Source: Methylophaga sp. OBS3
Lineage (GTDB): Bacteria; Pseudomonadota; Gammaproteobacteria; Nitrosococcales; Methylophagaceae
Length of the DNA stretch: 64,000 nt
NCBI RefSeq assembly: GCF_026319325.1
Contig: NZ_JAPDMU010000002.1
Location: forward strand, 1 to 64,000
Reading direction: 5' to 3'
The position numbers were made by a program, and so were the translations under genes. Of the stretch, positions 28,144 to 39,144 are shown piece after piece; position 1 is the first letter of the stretch; each line of letters starts with the position of its first letter. Below the pieces are notes generated by a model. That model saw only the letters and a list, made by a program, of their open reading frames with translations, searched no databases and was not told where the DNA came from.

Positions 28144-29220
28144 ATGGCTAAACAACGCAAAATCATACATGTCGATATGGACGCTTTTTTTGCTTCCGTA
28201 GAGCAACGCGATTTTCCGGAATTGCGAGGAAAACCTGTGATTGTTGGTGGTCAACCAAATAGTCGAGGTGTTGTTGCTGCCTGTAGTTACGAAGCCCGTA
28301 AATTTGGCATCCACTCCGCAATGGCCTCATCTCGTGCCTACCGACTATGTCCAGAGGCTATTTTTGTTCGGCCACGATTTGAAGCTTATCGTGAGGTATC
28401 TCAACAAATTCGCGACATCTTTTGGCGTTATGCATCCGAAGTTGAGCCATTATCACTAGATGAAGCCTACCTTGATGTCACCTTCACTGAGTCTTTTAAT
28501 GGTTCAGCAACCCTCATCGCTAAAGCCATCAAAAAAGAAATCTTGGCAGAAACAGGGCTAACCGCCTCAGCGGGTGTTTCCTATAATAAATTTCTCGCCA
28601 AGATCGCTTCTGATATGGATAAACCTAATGGCCTATTTTTGATTCGCCCCGAGCAAGGCCAAGCATTTGTTAACCAATTAGCTATTGGCAAGTTTCATGG
28701 AATTGGCCCAGCCACTGAAGCCAAAATGAAAAACTTTGGCATTCATACCGGCGATGATTTACGTCAGAAAACGCTCGACGAACTGACCGAAAGTTTTGGT
28801 AAATCTGGTCAATATTATTTCAATATTGCCCGGGCGATTGATGAACGACCTGTTCGAAGTAAAAGGCTGCGTAAGTCGCTGGGTAAAGAAACAACTTTTG
28901 CAGAGGATATAACGTCACTAGAAGAGCTGACACAAATTTTATATGGCCTTGCTGAACAAGTTTTGAATGGCTTGCAAACACAGCAACTCCAAGCCCGAAC
29001 GATTACTGTAAAAGTTAAATACGCTGACTTTCAGCAAGTAACCCGAGCCCAAACTATAGATACCGCAATCACCTTGTCTATTTTGAAAACATGGTTGCCA
29101 CAATTACTGCAGCGCACTGATGCTGGCAAAAAGCCGGTACGTTTAGTTGGGGTGAGTCTTAGCGGCTTTGACTTACCCCAGCCTAATCAAAGCGCTCAGC
29201 CCCAACTTAATTTCACCTAG
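28144..29220 (+). CDS. dinB: DNA polymerase IV
   Basis: Y-family translesion polymerase, cytoplasmic. 358 residues. Catalytic carboxylates are in HVDMDAFFASVE (residues about 8-18) and PLSLDEAYLDVT (about 103-114); thumb and little-finger domains follow, and the C-terminus QPQLNF resembles a beta-clamp binding peptide. Usual length (E. coli 351). No recognisable LexA box upstream. Convergent with xthA, 7 bases apart. Confidence 0.96.
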   Translation: MAKQRKIIHVDMDAFFASVEQRDFPELRGKPVIVGGQPNSRGVVAACSYEARKFGIHSAMASSRAYRLCPEAIFVRPRFEAYREVSQQIRDIFWRYASEVEPLSLDEAYLDVTFTESFNGSATLIAKAIKKEILAETGLTASAGVSYNKFLAKIASDMDKPNGLFLIRPEQGQAFVNQLAIGKFHGIGPATEAKMKNFGIHTGDDLRQKTLDELTESFGKSGQYYFNIARAIDERPVRSKRLRKSLGKETTFAEDITSLEELTQILYGLAEQVLNGLQTQQLQARTITVKVKYADFQQVTRAQTIDTAITLSILKTWLPQLLQRTDAGKKPVRLVGVSLSGFDLPQPNQSAQPQLNFT

Positions 29221-29227
29221 TTTAAAT

Positions 29228-30007
29228 CTAGGCTAAATCAATCCCCTGATAATCCACTGTTAGCGGCGCGTGGTCAGAAAAACGTTCATCACGATAAATA
29301 TCAGTCGCCTTAACAGTACCTTTTAGATTAGGACTCAAAATATGGTAATCAATGCGCCAACCAGTATTGTTGGCCCATGCCTGGCCACGGTTTGACCACC
29401 AGGTATATTCGTGTTCTGCTTGCGGTAATTCACGAAATGCATCGACAAATTGCATCTCATCAAAGAGCTTGTCTAACCAAGCGCGCTCTTCTGGCAAGAA
29501 CCCCGAGTTTTTCTGATTACCTTTCCAGTTACGAATGTCTTCGTTTTTGTGAGCAATATTCCAATCACCGCAAACGATAAATTCACGACCTTCATCAACA
29601 ATTTGTTGAAGACGGGACTCAATGAAATCCATACAGCGATATTTGACTTCTTGCCTGACATCACCCGATGTGCCGGAAGGTAGGTACAAAGAGACAACAC
29701 TTAATTTACCAAACTGCGCTTCAATATAACGTCCTTCAGAATCAAACTCCTCATTGCCCATACCTTCAATAATCTTGTCTGGTTGTTGCCGGCAATAGAG
29801 CGCAACACCACTATATCCAGGTTTTTGCGCATCATGATAGGAACAGTGGTAACCTTCCGGGTGAAATTGAGGATCAGTTAATTGATGTATTTGTGCTTTG
29901 GTCTCTTGAATACAGACAACATCAGCATTTTGCTTGGCCAACCAGTCGAAAAAACCTTTGCGCGCTGCAGCCCGAATACCGTTCACATTTGCCGTTATTA
30001 CCCGCAT
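29228..30007 (-). CDS. xthA: Exodeoxyribonuclease III
   Basis: AP endonuclease/3'-5' exonuclease of base-excision repair. 259 residues. Metal and catalytic motifs: ANVNGIRAAARKGF, QETKAQ, GDWNIAHKNEDIRN, WRIDYHI and the terminal SDHAPL catalytic His. It begins with the nuclease fold itself (MRVITANVNG). Divergent from rpsT with about 105 bases between. Confidence 0.96.
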   Translation of the reverse strand: MRVITANVNGIRAAARKGFFDWLAKQNADVVCIQETKAQIHQLTDPQFHPEGYHCSYHDAQKPGYSGVALYCRQQPDKIIEGMGNEEFDSEGRYIEAQFGKLSVVSLYLPSGTSGDVRQEVKYRCMDFIESRLQQIVDEGREFIVCGDWNIAHKNEDIRNWKGNQKNSGFLPEERAWLDKLFDEMQFVDAFRELPQAEHEYTWWSNRGQAWANNTGWRIDYHILSPNLKGTVKATDIYRDERFSDHAPLTVDYQGIDLA

Positions 30008-30042
30008 TTGTCCTCACCCATAAAAATTTGCACATAATACCA

Positions 30043-30071
30043 TTTACAAACGGGTTAAAAATCAGGATAAT
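30043..30071 (+). promoter_or_regulatory. Sigma-70 promoter of rpsT
   Basis: TTTACA at 30043-30048, 17-base spacer, GATAAT at 30066-30071. Good match; would start transcription about 35 bases before the TTG start codon. Confidence 0.65.
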
Positions 30072-30113
30072 GCCCGGTTCATAAACAAACAGCTGATTTT
30101 TAGGAGAAGCACT

Positions 30114-30374
30114 TTGGCAAACTCAGCACAAGCAAGAAAACGCGCTCGTCAAGCGGAAAAACACCGCCAGCTGAATGCTAGCCAGCGTTCTGCCATGCGT
30201 ACCACCATCAAAGCAATCAGAAAAGCGATTGTCGCTGGTGACAAAACGCAAGCAACTGCTGCTTTCCAAGCCGCAGTGCCTGTTCTGGATCGTATGGCTC
30301 GCAAAGGCCTGATTCACAAAAATACTGCAGCACGTGGTAAGAGTCGTTTGAACAACGCTGTTCGCGCGATGTAA
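30114..30374 (+). CDS. rpsT: 30S ribosomal protein S20
   Basis: Binds 16S rRNA early in 30S assembly. 86 residues, strongly basic ([18 protein letters not shown]...). The start codon is TTG at 30114 with AGGAG about 9 bases upstream (TTTAGGAGAAGCACT). E. coli rpsT also begins with UUG, a feature used in its autogenous translational control, so this start is probably functional rather than a sequencing error. Followed by a strong terminator. Confidence 0.97.
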   Translation: MANSAQARKRARQAEKHRQLNASQRSAMRTTIKAIRKAIVAGDKTQATAAFQAAVPVLDRMARKGLIHKNTAARGKSRLNNAVRAM

Positions 30375-30393
30375 TCAACACACGTTGTTGCTT

Positions 30394-30421
30394 AAAAAAA
30401 CCGGCTTTCGCCGGTTTTTTT
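30394..30421. terminator. Bidirectional intrinsic terminator of rpsT and proB
   Basis: A run, stem AACCGGC / GCCGGTT with a TTTC-centred loop, then seven T. Lies between rightward rpsT and leftward proB. Confidence 0.93.
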
Positions 30422-30432
30422 ATGTCTGTTAT

Positions 30433-32624
<2,192 letters not shown>

Positions 32625-32632
32625 TTAATCTC

Positions 32633-32651
32633 CCTCTGAAAAACTCAGAGG
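32633..32651 (-). repeat. Short stem-loop in the obgE leader
   Basis: CCTCTGA / TCAGAGG with a 5-base loop, 18 bases before the obgE ATG and just after the rpmA terminator. It may stabilise the 5' end of the obgE message or affect initiation; not proven. Confidence 0.5.
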
Positions 32652-32659
32652 CTAAATAC

Positions 32660-32681
32660 AAAAAACCCCGCATCAGCGGGG
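32660..32681 (-). terminator. Intrinsic terminator after rpmA
   Basis: On the minus strand CCCCGC-TGAT-GCGGGG is followed by TTTTTT. It separates rplU-rpmA from obgE, leaving only about 45 bases before the obgE start. Confidence 0.85.
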
Positions 32682-32718
32682 CTTTAAGCTGTCTGCCCCG
32701 GTAGGGCTTACAGAAATT

Positions 32719-32976
32719 TTATTCAGCAACAACGCTGACAAAAGTGCGGTTATTTGCACCTTTCGTTTCAAATACAACTTTACCATTTGCTGTAGCAAAC
32801 AAAGTGTGGTCTCTACCAACACCAACATTACGACCAGCGTGGAATTTAGTACCACGTTGACGAACTAAGATGTTACCACCCAGAACAGTTTCACCACCGA
32901 AGCGTTTAACACCAAGGCGTTTCGACTCTGAGTCGCGACCGTTACGTGTACTACCACCCGCTTTCTTGTGAGCCAT
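32719..32976 (-). CDS. rpmA: 50S ribosomal protein L27
   Basis: 85 residues, start [18 protein letters not shown], the conserved N-terminal tail that reaches the peptidyl-transferase centre. Second gene of rplU-rpmA with 39 bases between. Strongly basic with low hydrophobicity, as in the family. Confidence 0.98.
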   Translation of the reverse strand: MAHKKAGGSTRNGRDSESKRLGVKRFGGETVLGGNILVRQRGTKFHAGRNVGVGRDHTLFATANGKVVFETKGANNRTFVSVVAE

Positions 32977-33015
32977 GTTTAAATCCTCTTCTTAAATCTA
33001 ATCGTCAACGCGAAA

Positions 33016-33327
33016 TTAGGCTGTGATGCCAGTAATTTCGATTTCAGTAAATGACTGACGGTGACCCATCTGTTTACGGCTATGTTTACGGCGACGGAAT
33101 TTGACGATTTTTACTTTATCGCCACGGCCATTAGCAGCTACTTTAGCAGTAACTTTGGCACCTTCCAGGTACGGCGCACCAACTTTAATGTTGTCGCCTT
33201 CGCCAACCAACAGAACTTTATCAAGCTCAACTGTTTCACCAGCTTCTGCGAAAAGTTTTTCTACGCGGAGGGTTTCGCCCTCTTTAACACGGTATTGTTT
33301 ACCACCAGTCGCGACAATAGCGTACAT
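33016..33327 (-). CDS. rplU: 50S ribosomal protein L21
   Basis: Starts at the ATG at 33327 ([14 protein letters not shown]), giving 103 residues as in E. coli; TTTTTGGAGACAGCG provides the ribosome site. A longer reading from 33381 would add 18 unlike residues and is rejected. C-terminal motif [16 protein letters not shown] is the rRNA-binding segment. Divergent from ispB, the classic rplU/ispB arrangement of Gammaproteobacteria. Confidence 0.98.
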   Translation of the reverse strand: MYAIVATGGKQYRVKEGETLRVEKLFAEAGETVELDKVLLVGEGDNIKVGAPYLEGAKVTAKVAANGRGDKVKIVKFRRRKHSRKQMGHRQSFTEIEITGITA

Positions 33328-33488
33328 CGCTGTCTCCAAAAATAAGTAATTATTGCAGGTAACCCAACAAAAGACCGGCAATTGTAGCCCGTTTGTTTAT
33401 ACAGATCAAATGCAAATTGAAATATTTGCGCATCCAACGCCTGCGTGCCAAAGTACGCGTTTTAGTAATCAACAGGCACGCACGCTCC

Positions 33489-34457
33489 GTGGATATTCAA
33501 TCCATTTACGCACTTATCCGCGAGGATATGGATGCGGTAAACGCTATGATACAACAGCGCTTGCATTCAGAGGTGGTATTAATCAATCAATTAGGCCATT
33601 ACATCATTAATAGTGGTGGTAAACGACTTCGTCCTGCCATTGCACTTCTCAGTGCGCGCGCATGTGGTTATCAAGATTCGGGGCATATTAATCTTGCCAC
33701 CATTATCGAATTCATCCATACCGCGACGTTACTGCATGATGATGTTGTTGATCATTCTGAAATGCGTCGTGGCCAAGAGACAGCCAATAGCGTTTGGGGA
33801 AACGAAGCCAGCGTTCTAGTCGGTGATTTCTTATATACCCGCGCTTTTGAAATGATGGTGGAACTGGAATCCATGAAAATCATGAAGATTCTTTCTCACA
33901 CAACCAATGTCATTGCTGAAGGCGAAGTACTTCAACTTCTCAATGTTCACGATGCGGATACTACTGAAGAAAGATACCTTCAGGTTATCCATCATAAAAC
34001 AGCTAAGTTATTTGAAGCTGCCGGACAGCTCGGTGCCGTTCTTAGCCAATCAAACGAAGAAACAGAAGACGCACTTGGTCGTTATGCAATGCATCTCGGT
34101 AGCGCCTTCCAATTGGTTGATGACTTATTGGACTATAGTGCCCAAAGTGACACATTAGGCAAAAATGTTGGTGATGACTTGGCCGAGGGTAAGCCGACAT
34201 TACCACTCATTTATGCAATGCATCATGGTGACAGCAGCCAATCGGCTATCATTCGACAAGCAATTGAAAATGGCGAACGTGATCGTATTGCCGAGATCCT
34301 CACTATCATTCAAGACACCGGCGCTATTGATTACACTGCCAAAGCAGCACAAAAAGAAGTCGATGCTGCAAAAAATTGTCTAAATGTTTTGCCTGAGTCA
34401 GCGTACAAAACAGCATTATTATCTTTAGCTGATTTTGCGATTTCAAGAGAGTTTTAA
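33489..34457 (+). CDS. ispB: Octaprenyl (polyprenyl) diphosphate synthase
   Basis: Makes the long isoprenoid tail of ubiquinone. With the GTG at 33489 the protein has 322 residues, matching E. coli IspB (323); an in-frame ATG at 33393 would add 32 unlike residues. First Asp-rich motif LLHDDVVDHSEMRRG and second LVDDLLDYS bind the diphosphates through Mg; GGKRLRPA is the isopentenyl diphosphate site. Chain length is not readable by eye. Followed at 40 bases by the ferredoxin and squalene genes, which draw on the same prenyl precursors. Confidence 0.95.
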   Translation: MDIQSIYALIREDMDAVNAMIQQRLHSEVVLINQLGHYIINSGGKRLRPAIALLSARACGYQDSGHINLATIIEFIHTATLLHDDVVDHSEMRRGQETANSVWGNEASVLVGDFLYTRAFEMMVELESMKIMKILSHTTNVIAEGEVLQLLNVHDADTTEERYLQVIHHKTAKLFEAAGQLGAVLSQSNEETEDALGRYAMHLGSAFQLVDDLLDYSAQSDTLGKNVGDDLAEGKPTLPLIYAMHHGDSSQSAIIRQAIENGERDRIAEILTIIQDTGAIDYTAKAAQKEVDAAKNCLNVLPESAYKTALLSLADFAISREF

Positions 34458-34497
34458 GCTGGCCGATTAAATTAGGATATAGGTAACCCGATTAGCA

Positions 34498-34806
34498 ATG
34501 TCTGACTTTTATAAACATCACGTATTCTTTTGTACTCATCAACGCTCTGACGATGAAGGCAAACCGTATTGCATGCAACATGATGCTCAGGGTTTACGTG
34601 ATTACGCCAAGGAACGTGTTAAGTCATTGCGGCTTAAAAAAGTCCGTATTAATAACGCGGGCTGCCTAAACCGTTGTGCTCAGGGACCGATGATGGTGAT
34701 TTACCCTCAGGGCATTTGGTATCAATATCACGACAAGCAAGATGTTGATGAAATCATCGATCAGCATCTGGTTAACGGCCAAATTGTTGAACGGCTAAAA
34801 AAATGA
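34498..34806 (+). CDS. Thioredoxin-like [2Fe-2S] ferredoxin
   Basis: 102 residues. Four cysteines at 12, 25, 56 and 60 (FCTHQRS, PYCMQ, AGCLNRCAQGP) give the spacing Cx12Cx30Cx3C of thioredoxin-fold [2Fe-2S] ferredoxins, the type also found in the NuoE subunit. Cytoplasmic (no signal). Its stop overlaps the hpnD ATG by 4 bases (ATGA), so the two are translationally coupled. Partner unknown; a role as electron donor in the squalene pathway is possible but unsupported. Confidence 0.9.
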   Translation: MSDFYKHHVFFCTHQRSDDEGKPYCMQHDAQGLRDYAKERVKSLRLKKVRINNAGCLNRCAQGPMMVIYPQGIWYQYHDKQDVDEIIDQHLVNGQIVERLKK

Positions 34807-35648
34807 CGCCTCAGCAATACTGCCGTGACAAAGCCGCGCGCAGTGGCTCTAGCTTTTATTATAGTTTTCTCTTTCTTCCACAACCTAAGCGCGATGCCAT
34901 CATGGCCCTATACGCCTTTTGTCGTGAAGTCGATGATGCCGTAGATGAAATCAGTGATCCTGTCGTTGCAGCGCAAACTTTAGCTTGGTGGCGCACTGAG
35001 ATTACAAATACTTTTATCGGCAAACCAACTCATCCAGTTGGCAAAGCCTTGGCTGATGCACTAAAACACTTCGATCTCAATGAAGAATATTTTATGGAGA
35101 TCATTGATGGCATGGAAATGGATTTGCATACCAATCGCTATGCCGCTTTTAAACATCTAGCCTTGTATTGTTATCGTGTCGCAAGCGCCGTAGGTCTGCT
35201 ATCGGCAGAAATTTTTGGCTACCAAGATCGTAAAACGCTTAAATTTGCCGAAAAACTAGGGTTAGCGTTACAACTGACCAACATTATTCGTGACGTTCGT
35301 GAAGATGCTGAACGCGGACGAATCTATTTACCCCAAGATGAGTTGGTTCAATTTCGGGTAAGTGAACAGCAAATTCTGGCACTACAGAGTTCGGTTGAGT
35401 TAACGGAATTGCTTAACTTTCAAACACAACGTGCCCAACAAGCCTATGACGAAGCGCTTGCTCTTTTACCTGAGATCGATAGAGAACAACAAAAAACAGC
35501 GCTCATCATGGCTGCAATTTATCGTAGTACGCTGGATGAAATTGCCGATGATGGTTACCAAGTGATGCATCATCGTGTCTCATTAACACCTCTGCGTAAA
35601 TTATGGATAGCTTGGCGAACGTCACGCCAGGCAAACCGCGCACAATAA
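34803..35648 (+). CDS. hpnD: Presqualene diphosphate synthase (HpnD)
   Basis: Squalene/phytoene synthase family enzyme joining two farnesyl diphosphates. 281 residues. Both Asp-rich motifs are intact: CREVDDAVDE (about residue 40) and NIIRDVREDAERGRIYLP (about 160-177). HpnD rather than HpnC or a phytoene synthase is judged from overall sequence and the following hpnE. The product presqualene diphosphate needs HpnC to become hydroxysqualene; no hpnC is in this window. Confidence 0.88.
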   Translation: MTPQQYCRDKAARSGSSFYYSFLFLPQPKRDAIMALYAFCREVDDAVDEISDPVVAAQTLAWWRTEITNTFIGKPTHPVGKALADALKHFDLNEEYFMEIIDGMEMDLHTNRYAAFKHLALYCYRVASAVGLLSAEIFGYQDRKTLKFAEKLGLALQLTNIIRDVREDAERGRIYLPQDELVQFRVSEQQILALQSSVELTELLNFQTQRAQQAYDEALALLPEIDREQQKTALIMAAIYRSTLDEIADDGYQVMHHRVSLTPLRKLWIAWRTSRQANRAQ

Positions 35649-35653
35649 ACATC

Positions 35654-36943
35654 ATGCGGACGATTATTGTCGGTGGCGGCTGGAGTGGTCTGGCAACAGC
35701 GATAGCGCTTATTGATCAAGGTGCTGAAGTTCAAGTATTTGAAGCTGGCGGCATATTAGGTGGTCGGGCACGTTCGGTAAATTGGCAAAACATCGTTGTT
35801 GATAATGGCCAACATCTCACCATTGGTGCCTATCAAAACATGTTGAGCCTAATGGCACATATTGGTCTTGATGTGGAAACCTTGTTTCGTCGTGAACCAC
35901 TTAATTTAGTGCTCAGAGATAAGCGTTATAAAAGCCTTAAAATCAGCACCCACGGGAAATTAACATCAAGTTTCAATCGCTTATATCACCTATGGCAATC
36001 AGGTGGTTTGAGTAGTATTCAGGCCATTCATAGACTTCAAACGTATATCAAACAAAGTCATCGGCTTGAAGCAACAACAGTAGCAGAATTAGTGACGAGC
36101 TCACGCCAGCCTCAACGTCTAATAGACCAATTATGGGAGCCTTTAACATTGGCCATGTTAAATACCCCCATTAATCTAGCGTCAGCCCAAGTATTTGCTG
36201 ATGTGCTTAATGCCAGTTTGTTTGCTGATAAGAACGCTGCTGAGTTACTGATCCCAACTCAACCGTTAAGTGATGTATTCCCAACCCCCGCAGGTAAATA
36301 CATTGTGGATAACGGCGGTTATATTCAGCTTAATAACCGTGTTAAGTCACTCATCATTGATGATGGTATCGTCAAAGGCATCATCGACCAGTACGACCAA
36401 CGGCATTTTGCTGATAACGTCGTACTAGCACTTCCACCTTCAGCGCTTAACAAACTGTTACCTATAGAAGCTCAACTTGAGAACGTAGATGAGTATCCGA
36501 TTTGCACGTTGTATTTACAATATCAGTCATCACTAAGGGCGCCCCAACCAATCACGGGATTGAGCGGTACAATATCGCAATGGTTGTTTGACCGAAGTAT
36601 CCAAAAGCCGGGCCTAATGGCTGTTGTCATTAGTGGGCCGGGAGAACATACACAGTTGAGTAAGCAAGCACTCATCGAAGTCGTCAGTAGTGAACTTAAC
36701 GATTTAATTCCAAACTGGCCTGAAACTGCTGAACATGCCTTAGTCATTCGTGAAAAAAGAGCAACGTTTGCAGCCACACCCGAATCACAAAAACAAAGAC
36801 CTACATGTCATACAACAATCAAAGGTTTATGGCTTGCAGGCGATTATGTAAAACATGCTTTTCCGGCGACGCTAGAGACGGCGATCGGCAACGGTTTGGA
36901 ATGCGGCCGGCAAATTTTGCCGAACCATATCGTCAGACAATAG
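35654..36943 (+). CDS. hpnE: Hydroxysqualene dehydroxylase (HpnE), FAD amine-oxidase family
   Basis: FAD-dependent enzyme that reduces hydroxysqualene to squalene. 429 residues from the ATG at 35654, five bases after hpnD; an earlier in-frame ATG at 35603 lies inside hpnD and is rejected. N-terminal Rossmann motif IIVGGGWSGLATAIAL, then GGILGGRARSV; C-terminal FAD motif GLWLAGDYVKHAFPATLETAIGNG. Related carotenoid desaturases (CrtN) share this fold, so a C30-carotenoid role cannot be excluded from sequence alone. Confidence 0.88.
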   Translation: MRTIIVGGGWSGLATAIALIDQGAEVQVFEAGGILGGRARSVNWQNIVVDNGQHLTIGAYQNMLSLMAHIGLDVETLFRREPLNLVLRDKRYKSLKISTHGKLTSSFNRLYHLWQSGGLSSIQAIHRLQTYIKQSHRLEATTVAELVTSSRQPQRLIDQLWEPLTLAMLNTPINLASAQVFADVLNASLFADKNAAELLIPTQPLSDVFPTPAGKYIVDNGGYIQLNNRVKSLIIDDGIVKGIIDQYDQRHFADNVVLALPPSALNKLLPIEAQLENVDEYPICTLYLQYQSSLRAPQPITGLSGTISQWLFDRSIQKPGLMAVVISGPGEHTQLSKQALIEVVSSELNDLIPNWPETAEHALVIREKRATFAATPESQKQRPTCHTTIKGLWLAGDYVKHAFPATLETAIGNGLECGRQILPNHIVRQ

Positions 36944-36981
36944 TCAGCAACTATGGCAAACAGGTTTAATCTGTGACGAAT

Positions 36982-37010
36982 TTGTCGAATTAGCCAGAGA
37001 GGCTTGTTAT
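36982..37010 (+). promoter_or_regulatory. Candidate sigma-70 promoter of the small lipoprotein gene
   Basis: TTGTCG at 36982-36987, 17-base spacer, TGTTAT at 37005-37010, about 35 bases before the ATG at 37046. Confidence 0.5.
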
Positions 37011-37045
37011 ACTCTATGTTTTACTCAACCAAAGAAGGGAATGTC

Positions 37046-37378
37046 ATGCTTAGTCGTTTGCGTTTAATGTTAATCGGTCTATTTGTGAGCTTCGCGTTGA
37101 TTGCTTGTGGCGGCGAAGATGCCAATACAACTGAAGCTGCTGATACAGCAACAGAAGTCGAATCTACCGGTGAAGCTGCAGCCGCTCCAGAAGCTGGTGA
37201 TGCAGAAGGAAAATCAGAAGCAGAGTTAATTGAACAATACGGTGAGCCAGACGTTACACAAGAAACTTCTGTCGATGATTACACAGTTGTTTTCCATGAG
37301 TGGCATACCGATGAAGGCACACTCAGTGTTCAAGTTCACAATGGTGAAGTTGCTTACACTCAGTTCAACGAAAAATAA
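37046..37378 (+). CDS. Small acidic lipoprotein, function unknown
   Basis: 110 residues. Lipobox FALIAC gives a lipidated Cys near residue 20. A low-complexity acidic linker rich in Ala, Glu and Thr (about 22-57) leads to a compact C-terminal domain of about 50 residues (SEAELIEQYGEPD...VQVHNGEVAYTQFN) that looks beta-rich. The repeated EQYGEPD-type opening resembles SmpA/OmlA-like small outer-membrane domains, but I cannot assign it. Start chosen at 37046 (GAAGG upstream) instead of 37004. Precedes the YciK-type reductase by 8 bases. Confidence 0.8.
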   Translation: MLSRLRLMLIGLFVSFALIACGGEDANTTEAADTATEVESTGEAAAAPEAGDAEGKSEAELIEQYGEPDVTQETSVDDYTVVFHEWHTDEGTLSVQVHNGEVAYTQFNEK

Positions 37379-37386
37379 TCGGCTTT

Positions 37387-38130
37387 ATGTCGACTACAAC
37401 TGAAGCAGATCTGTTTCAGGATCACGTCATTCTTGTTACCGGTGCCGCAGGTGGCATCGGTAGCGAAGTGGCAAAAGCTTATGCAAGGCAGGGCGCGACG
37501 GTCATCCTGCTGGATAAGCAACTTCCGAAACTTGAAAAAGTTTATGATGCCATTGTTGAAGATGGCAGCCCTCAGCCTGCACTCTACCCACTCGATCTAA
37601 AAGGCGCTTCCGCCCAAGATTACCAACAACTCGCTCAGAGCATCACTGATAACTTTGGTCGATTGGATGGGCTTGTTCATTGCGCCGCGGCTTTAGGTCA
37701 ACTTGCCCCTGTCGTCCATCAGGATCTCAAAACTTGGGGTGAGACACTTCACGTCAACCTGACGGCAAGTTTTATGTTGACGCAGGCTTGTTTGCCGCTG
37801 TTACAACAAACCACAACACAAAGCTTTATTATCTTTACCACTGACAGTAATCAAAACAAAGCTTACTGGGGTGCTTACGGCATCAGTAAAGCGGGTTTGG
37901 AAAATCTTTGCCAGCAGTTGGCAAAAGAATTAGCTGCCGAAAATAAAGTCCGTGTTTGTTGTTTAGACCCTGGTCAAACACGAACCGCATTGCATGCAAG
38001 GGCTTATCCAGCCAAAGATCCAATGCAATTACCAGAGCCAGGTGCCGTCGTTCCAGCTTATCTATACCTCGCAAGTCCGCATAGCGCTCACCTAAATGGT
38101 CAATGCGTTAATGCCTTGTCAATTCTCTGA
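37387..38130 (+). CDS. Short-chain dehydrogenase/reductase, YciK-like
   Basis: 247 residues, classical SDR. NAD(P)-binding TGAAGGIGSEVA near residue 20; catalytic Tyr and Lys in WGAYGISKAG (YxxxK); LDPGQTRTALHARAYP resembles the E. coli YciK stretch with GGTRTAMRASAFP. The substrate of YciK proteins is not established. Follows the small lipoprotein gene closely and is probably co-transcribed. Confidence 0.88.
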   Translation: MSTTTEADLFQDHVILVTGAAGGIGSEVAKAYARQGATVILLDKQLPKLEKVYDAIVEDGSPQPALYPLDLKGASAQDYQQLAQSITDNFGRLDGLVHCAAALGQLAPVVHQDLKTWGETLHVNLTASFMLTQACLPLLQQTTTQSFIIFTTDSNQNKAYWGAYGISKAGLENLCQQLAKELAAENKVRVCCLDPGQTRTALHARAYPAKDPMQLPEPGAVVPAYLYLASPHSAHLNGQCVNALSIL

Positions 38131-38172
38131 CGCAAAACCCTAACTATCTGTAAATAAAAAGTTTTTATTTTT

Positions 38173-38188
38173 TGGCATAAAAATGGCT
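38173..38188 (+). promoter_or_regulatory. Candidate sigma-54 promoter before the diguanylate cyclase
   Basis: TGGCATA-AAAA-TGGCT matches the -24/-12 pattern TGGCACG-N4-TTGCW with correct GG-N10-GC spacing; the main departure is TG for TT before the -12 GC. It would start transcription about 25 bases before the ATG at 38224. Single sequence, no enhancer site identified. Confidence 0.35.
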
Positions 38189-38223
38189 TGTTATTAAGCA
38201 CGGGCTAATACGAGTGCCATTTT

Positions 38224-39144
38224 ATGAGACAGACAGTCACAACTAGACCAAGCAATTTACGTTTGTTTGCAAACACTGTTCCTGCGATTACTGAACGTCA
38301 GGCTGGCAGAGAGTCATTGTTACTACGTTTACCAATGTTGCTGCAAACAACGTTAGATATCCGTCAATTACTACAATTGTTCCACCAGCAAGTACAAAGC
38401 GTACTGCAGCATGACGGTTTGCGTTTACAGTTTTCGCCGTTGAGACAAGATATTCGTCTTGGCAAAACAGCACACCATAAATGCCATTATGAACTTGAGA
38501 TTGATAAACAATCATTGGGTAAATTAACGCTAAGTCGTGGTATTCGCTTTAGTGATGAAGATATTCAACTAATCGAAGACTTGCTCTGCAAACTGGTCTA
38601 TCCATTACGTAATTGCCAGCAATATCAACAGGCGTTAGATGCGGCAATGACCGATAAATTAACGGGTATGCCGAATCGTGAAGCTTTTGACCGTCATATT
38701 GACCGTGAAGTGGAACTGGCTAAACGTTTAAATCTGCCATTAAGTTTGCTGGTTGTTGATATCGATAACTTTAAGAATATTAATGACGCTTACGGTCACA
38801 GCAGCGGTGACAGAGCCTTAACCCTAACAGGCCAAACATTAATCAATTGTTTGCGGCGTAGTGATATTGCTTTTCGTTATGGGGGTGAAGAATTCACCGT
38901 CGTATTGAGTCATACCGATGGTAATACTGCCTCACAAGTCGCTGAAAGATTGTTACAAGCCATCAGCTTAGTGACATGCCATGACGGTAGCCGTAGCTTT
39001 TCACTGACCGTGAGTATCGGTATTGCGACAATGAAGCAGGATGAAAACTGCCATCAATTATTTGAGCGGGCCGATAAAGCTTTGTATCAAGCCAAACAGA
39101 CCGGCCGAAACCGGGCTGTTCAAGCTGATCAATACGTTAATTAA
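38224..39144 (+). CDS. Diguanylate cyclase (GGDEF)
   Basis: 306 residues. The N-terminal part (about 1-130) is an unassigned soluble sensor-like region without membrane segments; the C-terminal GGDEF domain starts near TDKLTGMPNREAFD. The active site reads RYGGEEF, intact, and the product-inhibition site RxxD (RRSD) lies five residues before it. So it should make c-di-GMP with feedback control, unlike the inactive FimX-like protein at 10058-12133. Convergent with rluB, overlapping by 4 bases. Confidence 0.92.
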   Translation: MRQTVTTRPSNLRLFANTVPAITERQAGRESLLLRLPMLLQTTLDIRQLLQLFHQQVQSVLQHDGLRLQFSPLRQDIRLGKTAHHKCHYELEIDKQSLGKLTLSRGIRFSDEDIQLIEDLLCKLVYPLRNCQQYQQALDAAMTDKLTGMPNREAFDRHIDREVELAKRLNLPLSLLVVDIDNFKNINDAYGHSSGDRALTLTGQTLINCLRRSDIAFRYGGEEFTVVLSHTDGNTASQVAERLLQAISLVTCHDGSRSFSLTVSIGIATMKQDENCHQLFERADKALYQAKQTGRNRAVQADQYVN

